Position numbers and translations under genes: made by a program
The notes under the pieces: generated by a model
Told to the model about the DNA's origin: nothing
Database searches by the model: none
Seen by the model: the letters and a program-made list of their open reading frames with translations, nothing else
Source of the DNA: Wyeomyia smithii
Taxonomy: Eukaryota; Arthropoda; Insecta; Diptera; Culicidae
Direction of reading: 5' to 3'
Assembly: GCF_029784165.1 (NCBI RefSeq)
Contig: NC_073694.1
Coordinates: forward strand, 54,249,433-54,313,432
DNA: 64,000 bases
Part shown: positions 43,046-55,365 of the stretch, one piece after another
How the letters are laid out: each line of letters opens with the position of its first letter
Numbering within the stretch: the stretch's first letter is position 1

Positions 43046-44082
43046 CACAGTGGTACAGTAAGGCAATTTAGGCGGACATAAGCTTTTCGTTGCGATTTTG
43101 GTTTGCGGTTTAGAGCCATAGTTTTTGTAAAAAGTTTTTTCTTATACATAGTCCTAGTCCTCTATTTATGTGCGAATGAAAATTAGGGTGGTCCTAAAAT
43201 CAACGAAATAAAAACAAACTAACTTGTTTTTATTTGCATAAATAATTGTAAACATTCTTTGGCAAACTTGTAGACCAACTTATTCTAAGTAACTTTGTAA
43301 AAAAAACTTTTTTGTAGACATCAAATTTGGTTTCCAAAAACAGTCTTTTCGCTCTACTTTTCCAATTCAAATATAAAAACAAAGTTTTCTTCGGTAACTT
43401 TAATAAAAAATACGCCAATTTTGACGAAAAAACATTGTCGATATATTGTACAGATGAAGAGTTTTCACTATTTCTATTTTAGGCCCTTTTGATATATTGA
43501 TGTCTCCGTTTAGGGCAAACATAAATAATATTTTTTGGTATCATTTGAAAGAACAAATCTCGCGTAATTTTTTAAAAGGACCTATCTTACATTGAGAGAC
43601 TCTCTTTTTTTACTTTCTCTTTGATCAATAACTATGTTATATTTCCCATATTTCATGACACTCAATGCATAGTAAGCAAGACAGTATTACAATCTCTCGA
43701 TTAAGGGAAGAAAGTTTGGAAAATATTTATAATGACGACGTAAATAGCGAAACAAAGTGAGAGAGGAGAGAATCTCTCATTGTTACTTAGGTCCTTTTGA
43801 AAAATAACGCGAGAAATATTGTTTAAATATTGTGAAGAAATACCGAAAGTTGCCTAAAATTAGTTGATCTACAACTGTACCGATGAATGTATACATTTAT
43901 TTCTTCAAATAAAAAAGTTAGTTTTTTTATTTAGTCAATTTCAGGACCACCCTTATTTTCATTTGCACATAAAAATAGACTAAATATAAGAAACAAGTTC
44001 TTAGAAAAAAATTTTACTCTACAACCACAAAATCGCATCGAAAAACTCATGTCCGTCTACATTGCCTTACTGTACCACTGTG
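43046..44082. mobile_element. Transib-like non-autonomous element
   Basis: CACAGTGGTACAGTAAGGCA begins at 43046 and is perfectly inverted over 22 bp ending at 44082. Looser inverse similarity extends far inward, including GGGTGGTCCT (43188; complement at 43951) and CTCTC-rich blocks near 43600 and 43770. A 5-bp direct repeat CATTG flanks it (43041-43045 and 44083-44087). Transib elements are known for termini beginning CACWRTG, like the RAG heptamer, and 5-bp duplications, so this superfamily is the best fit. There is no transposase; 1037 bp. Confidence 0.68.
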
Positions 44083-44087
44083 CATTG

Positions 44088-44825
44088 TTGTTGAATTTCT
44101 GTGAGCGTTGACATTCTCACACACGAAACCGAATTTACTCAATTTTAGATTTAGTTGACTCAATTTCATACTTTCACAGAAAAAAATATGTTGCAGACTT
44201 CGTGCGTATAATGTTTGTATGTAAAACTAACACCATTCCGGGAGTTAAATATTGATAATATAATAGATGTAGCTTATCGAGGCACGAAGAAGAAATATTC
44301 AAATAATCAGGCCACGACGTGTAAATGATAAACTAATTCCAAGTTGTTATATACGTGGTTCCCTGTGTAACTTCACTAGCTCAGATCCATAACGGGAAGC
44401 AACTACGAAATGTGCGGTCGTCAAGCTCAAGCTCAATAATCAGGCCACGAAGTGTACAATTAAATGAATGTTTCAATTACCTCGTGGAAAAGATAAAAGA
44501 AGAAACCGCACAATGGTTGTCAATAGTCGTATATGGTTGTTGTGCAACTTTTAGCTATAAATTTAACAATTTAAGTATGGATACATATAATGTTGTAATT
44601 GGTTTAAAAGCTTTATTATATTATATACAAAAGATATTCAACAAAACAAACATAATTAGTGATAACAACTGTTATGCAAAAACTATTATTTAATGTTTAG
44701 TTTTCTTCGTTTTGAAAGTATTTTTTTGTTTATTTTTATCCCTCCGAATTTTTTGCTCTCCAGTTCTAATCGTCGTATTCATCACTTGCAGCTTTGCTTT
44801 AACCAGAATATTTATGTATTTATTA
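44088..44825. other. Non-coding, short direct repeat only
   Basis: AATAATCAGGCCACGA occurs at about 44305 and 44435 (130 bases apart). A 112-codon plus frame (44355-44693) crosses one of them and has no recognisable features. Confidence 0.35.
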
Positions 44826-46110
44826 GCTGACCCGACAAACTTCGTCCCGCCTATTTTTGTGTTTAATTTAATAAATTTCAACATTCCAAATTTATTGATT
44901 TCTTGCGATTTGTTTATATCGTTTGAAATTATTGGTTTTATCGGAATGACAACATCCTCGACTTTTGCCTTTAGTACATCACCTCTATTCCGAAAACACT
45001 CATATTGGGTGGTATTCAGTTATTTTCGTTGTTTTCCAGAAACTGAAAGTGGTTATCTTCGAATTCAAGATGGTGTCCAGGGTCAATGCTTGGCTTCTAT
45101 ACATTATTTCGATCACGGAAATATTCATATACAGTAGTATTCGGCTGTTTTCCAGAAGTTGCCATCTTACAATTCAAAATGGTGTCTGAGGTCAATTTTT
45201 AGCTTCATGCATCATTCTGGTTAAAGAAACACTCATATTGGGTGGTATTTGGTCACTTTAGGCTATTTTCCAAAAACCGGAAGTCACCACCCTAGATTTT
45301 AAAATGGCATTTGGAGACAATTTCTGCCCACTGATCGTCATTCTGGTTTAAGAAACACCAATAAGAGGTGTTATTGAGTCATTTCGGCTGTTTTCCAGGA
45401 ATCGGACGTCACCATCTTAGAATTAAAAATGGTGTCTGTGGTCGATTCTAGCTCCTGTGTATCATTCTGGTATCGAAGCATCTCATATTGGATGGAAATC
45501 GATCGGTTGAAGAAATACCAATATTGGGTGGTATTTGGTCATTCTCGGCAGTTTCCCATTCACCGGAAGTCGTCATCTTACAATTCATAATGTTGTCTGA
45601 GGTCGCTTCGTAGCTTCAGTGCATCATAACAATCCCGGAAATACCCATAATGAGTGTTATTTGGTCTTTTGCAACTGTTGTTAAGGAACCGGAAGTCGCC
45701 ATATTGGATTTCAAAATGGTATTTGCAGACAATTTCTGGCCTCTTAGCATCATTCTGGTTAAAGAAACACCCATATTTGGTTGTTTTTGGGTAATTTTCG
45801 GCAGTTTTCCAGTCACCAAAAGTCGCCGTTTTACAACTCAAAATGTTGTCTGAGGTCGATTTGTGGTTTCAGTGCATCATCACGATTTCGGAAATACCCA
45901 TATTGGGTGATATTTGGTCATATCTCGCTGTTTATCAGAAACCGGAAGTCGCCATCTTGGATTTCAAAATGGTATTCAGAGAAAATTTCTGGCCTCTGAG
46001 CGTCATTCTGGTTAAAAAAACATCCATATTAGGTGGTATTTGGTCATTTTCGTCTCTTTTCCAGTCACTGGAAGTCGCCATCTTACAATTCAAAATGTTG
46101 TCTGAGGTCG
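44826..46110 (+). repeat. ~125-bp repeat array, copy 3, with boundary module
   Basis: Begins AGCTGACCCGACAAACTTCG (44825 on) and CCTCGACTTTTG (44957), then about ten diverged units with CATATTGGGTGGTATTTGGT-type phrases at roughly 45000, 45232, 45357, 45519, 45647, 45769, 45898 and 46025. Each unit continues with CCGGAAGTCGCCATCTT and CAAAATG phrases. Several short frames here are repeat shadows. Confidence 0.75.
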
Positions 46111-47412
46111 ACAAACGTACAAACCGTGGAACACCACCCAATGATTGCCTCATACATAGGCGAACTTTATTATTATAAAATATTCAGCCGAGTCCACTTC
46201 ACAATAAAATGTGCATTTTTTTCAGTGTACCCATTAGGGTAATATTATTGTCAAAAGTTACTCTTTTTGCATGTCGTGTAGAACAAAATCAGAAGTGGCG
46301 CACCTAGCGGTCGAAAAGGTGACTAACGCTTCTGTCATTTTCAATTTGTCTTTATAATTTCACGTAAGTGAACTATATTGGTATTTAAGATATTTGATGT
46401 TACCCAAAGGTAAAATCAGCTTTGCTGAATTGGATCTTGTTTTTGAAAACCTGCATTAGAATCTTTGAAAATCTGAGCAAACCACAAAAATGTCTGCTTC
46501 AATATATCTACAATGCGTAAACGTACTTTCCTTTCACCATTCGGTACGATAGAACACTTTCTGGAACATAATAGGAACGAATCATGGGGCACTCGCATCA
46601 AGTGTAATGTTTGCTTATATCTGCAAGTTCCGTAGGACTTTTGTTTACGAATTTCCTATTTTTTTAGAGAAATAGAAGTTTAGAATCTTGAGAGGCTTAC
46701 TTTTCGGAAAATTATATAAAAATTGAACAAGTCAATTAAAAAAAAGCACTCGAGAAATCTTCATTAACAAAGTTGCAAAACAAAAATGATAAAAATAAAA
46801 ATTTTGCTTCCGCTTTTTGGTGGGTTTACATGTTTACAATAAACCAGTGCTGATAAAAGTCATTTTCCCCAGCAAAATTCTTCGAAAATTACAACCAATC
46901 ATTTTCAATTTTCACTTCCAATGATCGCAGCACTCTTTCAGATACACTAGATTTTCGTCCTACGAACGTGCTGTTATACTCAGATGAAATAGATCGCGCG
47001 CATCGTTCACGGTTACGGAATAAAATTTGACGACAAATCCAACCAAATGATCCTCACTTCAAAGCGAAAAAGAAAAACAAACAGTTCACTCAACCAAAAT
47101 AAACCTCACCGAAACACTTTTTCACTGACACTGACCGATGCCTTGACAATCTTCGTTAACTAATAAACTGATTTTGTTGTCTTGCTTTCATCGCATGAAA
47201 TATAATGAGGTGTTTTGACAGTTCACTTCCATGCAAAAAGCGGGAAGGGAGAACTCTGAAAGGATTGTAAAAAAATAACGTTTATGGATGCTTTTTTTCA
47301 CTTTCACTCAAGAGTGTCAACAAATATCAACCCTGCAATAAACAAACTATTTATGAACAATTTGAATTTTTTTCATGAATCTGACCATAAAGCTAACATT
47401 TGTTTTCCTACT
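46111..47412. other. No recognised feature
   Basis: AT-rich, with no frame above 80 codons and no inverted ends that I could pair. Confidence 0.4.
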
Positions 47413-49480
47413 GGTGACGAAAGAACTGGCTCGTGGTTAGTATTTCTGAATGCGAAGTTTTGACTTTCCATCGTATCCTAAAACATATTCTCTTCGACTA
47501 TCGCATCTACGGTTTGGAACTGAAGAGGGTCGATCATGTAAAGGACCTTGGTGTTCTACTTGACAGTAGACTTACATTCCACCTGCATCACGCTACGATG
47601 ATTTCAAAAGCTACACGCCAGTTCGGATTCATTTATAAAGTCGCCCGCGATTTTAAAGATCCACACTGCTTAAAGGCCCTGTACTGTTCATCTGAGAGAG
47701 AGGCGCCAGCTCATTGACAGTTCAATTTTGTTTTCGTCTACTTCGTTTTCGTTTTTGTGCAAGAAAAAATATCTCACAATAGTTTCAATCAAGTCAGCGT
47801 GCGCATCTGTCTCTCGTTTTGATGATAATATTATTCAAAAATATGTTCAAACTTGAGATGATTGTCATATCGGTTGAATATTATAATATATTTTTGATGT
47901 AGCGAAAGTAGATTCATGGATTCAGTTTCCGTCCGTGCAATTAAGATTTAGTAGTGCTGATAATCTTCTGTGAATTAAGGTTGAATGCAATGGGATTTGT
48001 CTACATTTTTTTTTCATCGACATTCGATTGATCCATAATTTTTAACGCGGTGGATAGAATTCAGCGACGTGAGAGGCGGTTGGAAACGGACAAATGCATT
48101 GAAGGTATGCAACGCATGTTAACCAGTCTAGTCGATGTGTCGCTTCCGCGCAATGCTCTTCAGGCAAATAAATGTTACGAATTCAAATGAATTTCAATTT
48201 CACAGTGACAGGCCCCAGCAATGTGTTATTGTTTTTGGGTGAATGCAAGTGCTTTTAAGCAGTGCCTTCAAGGTAAAAGGCAGATTGTTTCCGATATTAA
48301 CTGTGCCATCATTGCTTAGTAAGATCTCGCCTAAATGAGTTTTACATCAATACTGTGGGTGTCATTATTATTATTGTTCTTACTTTGAGCTTATTCCAAT
48401 TTCTACATCATGTTAAGAGATGGTTATATATTATTTTACTAAAGAAAACTCCAATATATTTTACAATATCTTTCAAATTTCAAATAATAAATAGGAATAC
48501 AGTAAATATTGATTACATAGTGAAAGTTCATATTTACTCGTAGATTTAAAATAAACTATACAGTATTTTAATTCTAAATTTATGGTTGAGCGACGTTGGT
48601 TAAAATATTGGTATTAAAATATTGATAAAGTGAGAGTTTTCGTAAATACGCTTAAATCACCATAGCAAAAAAATGAGCACATTTACAAGTAAATTAGACT
48701 GCAAATAAACCAAGGCGGAAAATAGAACAGAAATAATTTATCTTTCAGAAATATTTATTTTAAAAATTATCTTGAAAAAATAAATCTGGATTAATTTACA
48801 TCGACTACGATACTCTCCATATTTCATTTCATCAGGCCTACCGCGGGTTCCCAATGACATCTTGCCTGGTTCACGATGTCATTCGTGAGCATAAAAACAA
48901 AGCCTGCTGGCGCCTCTCTCTCATCTGTTCATTAGTAACCCACTGATTGAGAATTGTAACCTGGTTTGGTTTCCCTATCAGCTAACTTGGAACCTGCGGA
49001 TAGAGCGCATCCAGAAACGATTCGTCCGCATTGCATTACGGGAGCTTCCTTGGCGTGATCCCGCTAACTTACCACCGTATCCAGACCGCTGCCGCTTGAT
49101 TGGTATGGATACTCTCGAGCACCGCCGGAGATTGCATCAAACAGTGTTCATGGCCAAACTGCTCTGTGGAGAAATCGATTCACCGAAGCTTTTGTCTTTT
49201 GTCAACTTTCGGGTTTCACAACGCGCTTTGCGTTCAATTGGATTTCTGCAGACCCCATACCATCGTACAACGTTTGGCTATAATGAGCCCATCACCGCCT
49301 GTATTTGATCTCTTACTGGTGTTGAACATCTATTCGACTTCAACGAACCCTTGGATAAATTCGTGCAGCAAGTAAAAAGAACGATCATTTTATAAACTTG
49401 ACACTCAAACATTGTTATATTTATTAAGACTCGGGTCAGATAAATTATAGGAAATACATAAATAAATAAATAAATTTCAG
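47413..49480 (+). pseudogene. CR1/Jockey-type reverse transcriptase fragment, split by a DNA element
   Basis: 5' truncated just after the catalytic box. 47433-47683 reads SECEVLTFHR, KRVDHVKDLGVLLDSRLTFHLH and KVARDFKDPHCLKALYC. An element sits at 47692-48924, and the C-terminal domain continues at 48933-49375 (WNLRIERIQKRFVRIALREL, MDTLEHRRRL, FRVSQRALRS). The 3' end is a (AAAT)n tail near 49460. It is the same family as the copy nested in the gypsy element. A stop at 49306 and the loss of the N-terminal two-thirds make it inactive. Confidence 0.85.
47684..48932. mobile_element. Non-autonomous hAT-like element (8-bp duplication)
   Basis: CTGTTCAT is duplicated at 47684-47691 and 48925-48932; excising the element and one copy restores the continuous reverse transcriptase reading. 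The terminal inverted repeat TGAGAGAGAGGCGCCAGC (18 bp) lies at both ends. The 1233-bp interior is AT-rich and its longest frame is 62 codons. An eight-base duplication is typical of hAT but also of P and Merlin elements. Confidence 0.78.
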
Positions 49481-49956
49481 AGTTTTTTCAACAGAACTAA
49501 AAAATTTGGGCACTAGAGGGTTTAACTTAAGATGTATGAGAAAGCTCGAGATAAGTATATTAAAAATATTGAAACTTTTTCTAGATAGAATCAAATTATG
49601 ATTTTTATATTGTTGCTGCATTTTTTTCTACATATTAGCAAGTTAAATTCTACATATTAGTAAGTTAAATTAATTAAATAATTAATTAATCAATTTCACA
49701 GCAGTATTCTCATCAAGTGAATTCTGTTGTTACTTTCCGTTTATGATAGTTTTTCAGCTGCGTACGATCACAAAAAGAAATTTTATTTTCTGATTCAGTG
49801 CCTGAATTATACATACAATTGGGACAGAATAAGAAATTTCCTTTTTTTCCACATTCAAAAATTTAGTCAAACGAAAAACGTTACCTCTACTGGAAGTCCT
49901 TTGGCGCTGACGGAACTTTCTGACAGCTATAGTATTTTTCAGCTCGCTAACTGTCT
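49481..49956. other. AT-rich spacer, no gene
   Basis: A TTAATTAATTAATTAA-type run at about 49670-49690 is the only structure noticed. Confidence 0.4.
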
Positions 49957-50714
49957 GGCAGAAGCAGGGCTGCCAACTATACAGATTTTTCTGTATTATA
50001 CAGATTTTTGGACCACGATACAGAAATGATACAGAATACAGAATTCATACAGAATTTTGATTTTTAATACAGATTTGTACAGAATTTCAGCAATCGGGGT
50101 TTTTATTCTTGCTTATTTTCCGTCGATCTGGTTTCGCCACTGGTGGAGGCGACTCCACCCAGGACCCGTTGTTCAACGGACCGGCGCCAACGGCTTTACT
50201 TCCTCATGCGATGGAATGCTTGATCCCAGAGATTTTTCGCCTCAGAAAATCTCCCGGTGTCGGCTAGGACTAAACCTAGACCAGTTGGGTTAGTTGTGGG
50301 TGAATCACGCCACCCCACAACCATCGACACCTATGTCGGCGTTGGGATTCTAACCCAGGCGACGAGCGTGGTTGTTCGAGTTCTGCTGGGCGTCTGGCAT
50401 TTACTAAGCGGGAAATTCCTTTTGTTTGATTTCTTCTGGACATTCGAAATTTGGCTAAGCGGGGAAGCTTTGAAACAAAAATACCGGATTCTATTGCCTC
50501 TCTAGCAAAAAAAACGGTTATAGACCTGAGTTTTCTTTCAGGAATTTTACCCAACTTTTTTACGGTTCCAGCCGAAGTTTAAGGTTGGATGCCAAGCCCA
50601 GTTACCCCAAACCAGAGCACTTGTAGGCACACGAACAAAATACAGAAAAATACAGATTTTTTTACGGGTGCATACAGATTTTTCAAAATAAAATCTGGCA
50701 GCTCTGGGCAGAAG
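49957..50714. mobile_element. hAT-like MITE with GGCAGAAG duplication
   Basis: GGCAGAAG occurs at 49957-49964 and 50707-50714. The termini CAGGGCTGCCA and (inverted) CAGAGCTGCCA are followed on both sides by repeated ATACAGATTTTT-type words (49978-50090 and 50640-50690). The 742-bp element has a GC-richer core (50115-50410) that differs from its AT-rich arms. No transposase is seen. Confidence 0.8.
50115..50410. repeat. GC-richer core of the MITE, possibly SINE- or tRNA-related
   Basis: It contains GTTGGGATTCTAACCCAGGCG and GTTAGTTGTGGGTGAATCACG, which loosely recall Pol III box sequences, but no complete A/B box pair or clover-leaf could be assembled. It could equally be a captured host fragment. 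Confidence 0.3.
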
Positions 50715-51410
50715 CACGACATTCGTTTTCTATAGTTTGATTTCAACTGTCCAGCCTCTAGCAAACAGATCAGTGTCCCATTCCCATCCTCCAGTAGCGC
50801 GACATAACGTTTGTGGTGAAGCGTATCATTTTTATTATTTTTCACACTTCAATTTTCTACTAAGGAAAAGGTTAAAACCGATCTGAACCGACTGTGAACC
50901 ATCAGGAATCTCGATTTTTCAAGTGTCCTGCATATTATCAAAGTGTTGCAGAATATTAGCAATATTGGCAGCAGCTGTCGTAAAATATTATTGTTATCAA
51001 AAACCGCTCCCAAATTGTATACTGCAGAAGAAATAGTGGCTGCTGCGGAACTTTTATTTTTTGCATTGAAGAATTCGTTTATGATGGAAGTGGTAATTTG
51101 ATGTTTCACTATGAAAATGCAATGCTCGGGGATAGAAGCAAAATGAGTAGTAAGTGGCAGAGTTTGCAGAGTAGTATGGCGTTAAATGTTGATTAGTGTT
51201 GCTTTAGCTTAAACGGATGTCGCCGTAAAAGCGTAAACAAAGAAACCCGAACTTCCCCAGTAGTCCGTATTTAATAAACCCCTCCGAAAAGGTCACAAGC
51301 CCAACCCACGTCCCGCCTGGTTATGTTTTCATATTAGAATTGTGATAATTTCAACGACCACGAGCAAGATAAAGAAAAAATCATCTCAAATTTTGAGTTG
51401 TAAGGAAAAA
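50715..51410. other. No recognised feature
   Basis: Only frames shorter than 90 codons without family resemblance. It could include the promoter of the candidate leader exon that follows. Confidence 0.3.
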
Positions 51411-51662
51411 AAGTGGCAGTAATTCAGTGTAAACACTTCCAGACAGCAGCGAAACGTGTGCCAAGCAAAGAGAGCACTGGCTGTGAATTTTGTGCTGCTG
51501 TTCTATTTTTTTCGCCTCGTTGGCATTCCCAAATCTGTACGCGCGTTGTATCGCCACTGCGATCCTGAGCAGCAAAAGAAAGCTGAAACGAGGTGTCTCC
51601 TTTCTCCCGCTGTCACGTCTCCATCCATCATCAAAACCCACCTTCATCGTCTGCGAACCCAG
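51411..51662 (+). other. Candidate 5' untranslated exon (PKD leader?)
   Basis: A relatively GC-rich segment ending GCGAACCCAG followed by a strong donor GTGAGT (51663). It starts near the initiator-like word TTCAGTGTAAAC (51422), has no TE resemblance and has no long frame. Because the next convincing acceptor on this strand is at 62518-62519, just ahead of the PKD start codon, it may be the PKD leader exon. That link is inference. Confidence 0.35.
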
Positions 51663-53007
51663 GTGAGTGTAACGTGAACGGTAGGGGATGGAAATATGTG
51701 GGTGCAAATGCATGTAGCTTTTTTGATATTGCTCAGAAAATAACTGATGGTTTTATCGTTATTGAAATATATTTGCTTGAATTTAATGCGTAAGTCATGC
51801 AATTTATATGAAAGCATAAGAAATTATTTTGATTTATTGGTTTAAGGTGTTGTAATTGTAATTTTATTTACTCTCGATTTAGCACTAGCACTATAATACT
51901 CATTCAACAATGATGTAACCAATTTTAGTACTTCTCGTCGCTTTCTAGGGGAAACTACAGTTTCGCGTTTAAAAAACTGTTTTCTCAAAGACTAAGTTTT
52001 AGCCAACCAGAATTCGAGTATCTGTTTCGTAAACAGTTAGCTATGAAATTACTTTTGATCGATGTAAAAGTATTAAAGAAAATATGTACTCCGATTCGTG
52101 TTTTCCTTTCATGCTTGGGGCAGGCAACAATTATACCGACCAACCAAGCAAAACTGCTCAATCGTTTGTCGACAAATGTCTGTTCTTTATCGTATCTCAA
52201 TAAAATTCTTGAGGTATGCAGTATTGTTTTTTCAATTCTATTCATAACTTGCCGCGCTTGCAATACACAATTCCAATTTATCAAGATGATGAGTAAAGCA
52301 TTGCATCAATTAGTCGCAGCTTGGAGTCAATAGCTGTGTCTAGAGGCACTTCGCCAAGTATCATCATGCGCGGGATAGCTGCCGTGGCTTACGTAATCGG
52401 CTAATCACCGGCTAGTCTTCTTCTAGGGATGGACTCATCATCGCCATCATCGCGATTTCAATCGTAGGCATTAAGCAAATCACGACACCTTTCGTTATTG
52501 GAAGTGTGCATATCATCTTCTGATCATTCGTGTTTGACAGGTCTGGCAGGCGGTAGTTGTAGCAGGAATGTACGGAATGAAAATTATCGCGATTTTCAAT
52601 CCACTCTGAATTATACGGTGCTGCTTGTGAGGGATGAACTTGTTTATTGATTTGGTGTGCACCCGCTTGAGCCGCTTGAATGAGATAGAAAGTAAAATAC
52701 AAAACCGGCTGTTCCGCCGATCAGCAAGTATAATGATCGTTACTGGTTTACCGTTAGTAAATAATGTCAACGTGCACGATTTTTGTGACTCACTGGCATC
52801 ATAATTTTGTCTCGTGCACACTGGTGTGCACCAGGTATCGGAGTGAAAGTGATGTGAGCTAAATTCGTAGGAATGTTGTTTGGCATTGCGATCGATTTAC
52901 ATTGCTCTCTTCTCAGAATGGAAAGTAATTTCGAACAGTTCTCAAAGATGCAAAATACCGATATATAGATTATTAAACATTTTTGATAATCACATTCAAA
53001 TTCGGTT
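51663..53007. other. Non-coding, no recognised repeat
   Basis: Overlapping short frames near 52043-52821 on both strands have no features. It would be intronic if the leader exon is real. Confidence 0.35.
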
Positions 53008-53252
53008 TTAAGGTGAATCGGGACGTGGTCGCGATCAACTCGAATTTTGCAATCTAATTTTTTCTTGATTTATGAAGACTACGTACATGAAACTTTGATC
53101 AATTGTTTTCACAACTGTTGCATGCCTGAAGTAGCAATTTGAGTGCTGTTTATTTAGTGGAAGCCGAATTTTTTACGATCAAAATACAGGAGTAAAAAGA
53201 ACTCTAACCTCAAAATTGTATAGGAAAAGGCCACAATCCCGTTTCACCTTAA
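53008..53252. mobile_element. TTAA-flanked MITE, 245 bp
   Basis: TTAA at 53008-53011 and 53249-53252. The terminal repeat AGGTGAATCGGGACGTGG is inverted at the right end with three mismatches (CCACAATCCCGTTTCACCT). Non-coding. Confidence 0.7.
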
Positions 53253-53789
53253 ACGCATCATTTTAACGGATGCTGCTATAAAAAAATATACTATTCTAGT
53301 CATCATTTCTTCACAATCCCAGTTAATCAGAGTTCAACTGTAGATTTCCTGTGGAAAATATTATATGACATGTCCTGAGAGGGTAGACGTAGTGACGCTG
53401 ATACATTGATTGATGAGTTGTTCATTATTTAGGTTTTGGTCTAATTCTCTGGGTGTTACAAGGTGTTAGGTTCTTTGTTGGGAATATTTCAGGTGTAAAT
53501 AGAAGGCTACATTTGATGAAAAAATTGATCTTCGCATTCTACTCAGAATTGTTCAACTTTTAAGTTTCTAGAATACTCTTCTTCAAAGTGCCTCTAACTT
53601 TGAATGTATACCAGTTAGAACAATTTAAATCCTTTTATTTGGAAGCTAAGAAAATTACCCAAACGACTCGATGAAGATCAATCTCTGCAATTTTGAGCAT
53701 AATTGAAGGGTTTACCAATTTCGAAATAGGGTGGCCAGTGGAACGGCTTTTTTATATGTTTTATTTTTAAAAATTCAGAACTTTTAAAC

Positions 53790-54100
53790 CATTTGATCAA
53801 TTTTGGAAAATAAAACATAAAAATGTTGCCCTGAAAAGATTATAGCTTTTTAACCATGCCTATAAAATTTACAGCCTCTATTGTGTGCAGAAGTGCGTCA
53901 GAATGCCGCACAGTAAATGCTTACCGGGTTTGTCACTTAAAAAGAACTTATTAAAGTTGCAGAAAAAGTTATCTTTTCTAGGGGCTCCAAAATTCACAGA
54001 AATGGTAAAAAAGATATAATTTTTCATTTATTCCAGCTTGAGCACTTGGGCAAATTTTTTTCAGCTTGAACTTGAACACTTGGAAAAAAATAACCGAGAA
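53790..54100 (+). repeat. Dispersed repeat, second copy of 16720-16960
   Basis: Shares GTTGCCCTGAAAAGATTATA, TTTTTAACCATGCC, GTGCAGAAGTGCGTCA and AAAAAGTTATCTTTTCTAGGGG with the copy upstream of the RTE stack, in the same orientation. It has no coding capacity. Confidence 0.55.
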
Positions 54101-54361
54101 ATCAAATGTGTGTACTTTTGAATGCAAAGATTATAAAATATTAAAATCTTCATCGTGTCTTAGAATTGAATTTACTGAAATATAAAAAAATATATTTTCG
54201 ATACATTCTTCATACGTAAAACGAGTGATTTAGAATGAGGCTAAAATTTTTTTTTCATTTTGGATTTTTCAATTGTTTGATAATATATTTTAATTAAATA
54301 AATAATTTGGGTACTGATTTATTTATTCAAATTAATTAAACTGACGAAAGTCAGATTAAAT

Positions 54362-55365
54362 GTTGTGCGCTCAGAATTATAAATGATGTCACTCCAAATT
54401 CTTCAACAGAGAAGGTACAAATACATGCGGTCATAGGTTCATTGTACCCAAACGTAGTACGATGGAAGTTCCGTTGCAGCAATCCAGTAGAGCGAAGAGT
54501 TCGTGCATGCTTAATAGCTTAATAGAAACAGCGTTCTTGGAGAGTTGATTTCATAACTAATTATCTTGGTGAATTTTCCTTCGTCGTTCCAGTGTCTCTA
54601 GACCGAGTAGACGACAGCAATCACGATACGGCGAAAGATTTACGGGTTCCTGCCAAGGTAGATCTCTTAACTCAAATCGTAGAAATCTTTTTTGCGCACG
54701 TTCGATGCGTAAATTCCACACTAGCTGATGAGAGCACCAAATTAAAGAAACATTCTCGATTCAAGGCCGTACCAACGAGTAATTAAGGGTTTTAAGGCAG
54801 TGAGGATTTTCGAAATCTCTAGCAATTTTTGTGATAAATCCAAGTTGGCTTGGTCTACTCTCTTGAAGGCATGTCCATCGATTCACTAACTGAAAACTAT
54901 TGGATTGCTTCTTCGGTGAAAGAGCGTAACTTCACATTTAGAAACACTAAAGGCTAGCGTATTTCGTCGACACCAATCAACAAACGTATCCAACAGGGCT
55001 TGTAAACGTTTGCAGTCATCAACAGATTGAAATACTGAATATAATTTTAGATCATCAGCATATACTAATTTGCAGCCGACTCCAAGTAGCAAATCGATAA
55101 AATGAACAACAACCCTGAATTGCTGCCCTGAAGAACACCGGAAACGTCGGTGAACTGAGATAAAATACAGGGATCAATCTGGGCACGAAGAGCCCCATCG
55201 CACCAATCAGAACTAACACAATCCGTTAATTTCCGAAAAGTGTCAAGCCGTTCATGTTTTCGTAAAAGAATCTCGTGGTCAATACGATCAAATGCTGCTT
55301 TTAAATCAGTATATATAACATCAAATTGTGCCTTTTGCGCCATGTGAGAAATGCGCAAAAATGCA
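54362..55365 (-). pseudogene. CR1/Jockey-type reverse transcriptase fragment
   Basis: Minus frames in order: HMAQKAQFDVIYTDLKAAFDRIDHEILL, then a decayed VSGVLQGSNSGLL, and CKLVYADDLKLY with the catalytic box intact. Then comes DWCRRNTLAFSVSKCE, followed by pieces of the C-terminal domain down to about 54362. It is frameshifted at several points and has a short internal deletion near 54880. The same family as 26851-28945. 5' truncated at about 55365. Confidence 0.82.

Noticed and set aside
50115..50410. tRNA gene
   Set aside because: Pol III box-like words are present, but no clover-leaf with acceptor and anticodon stems can be drawn.
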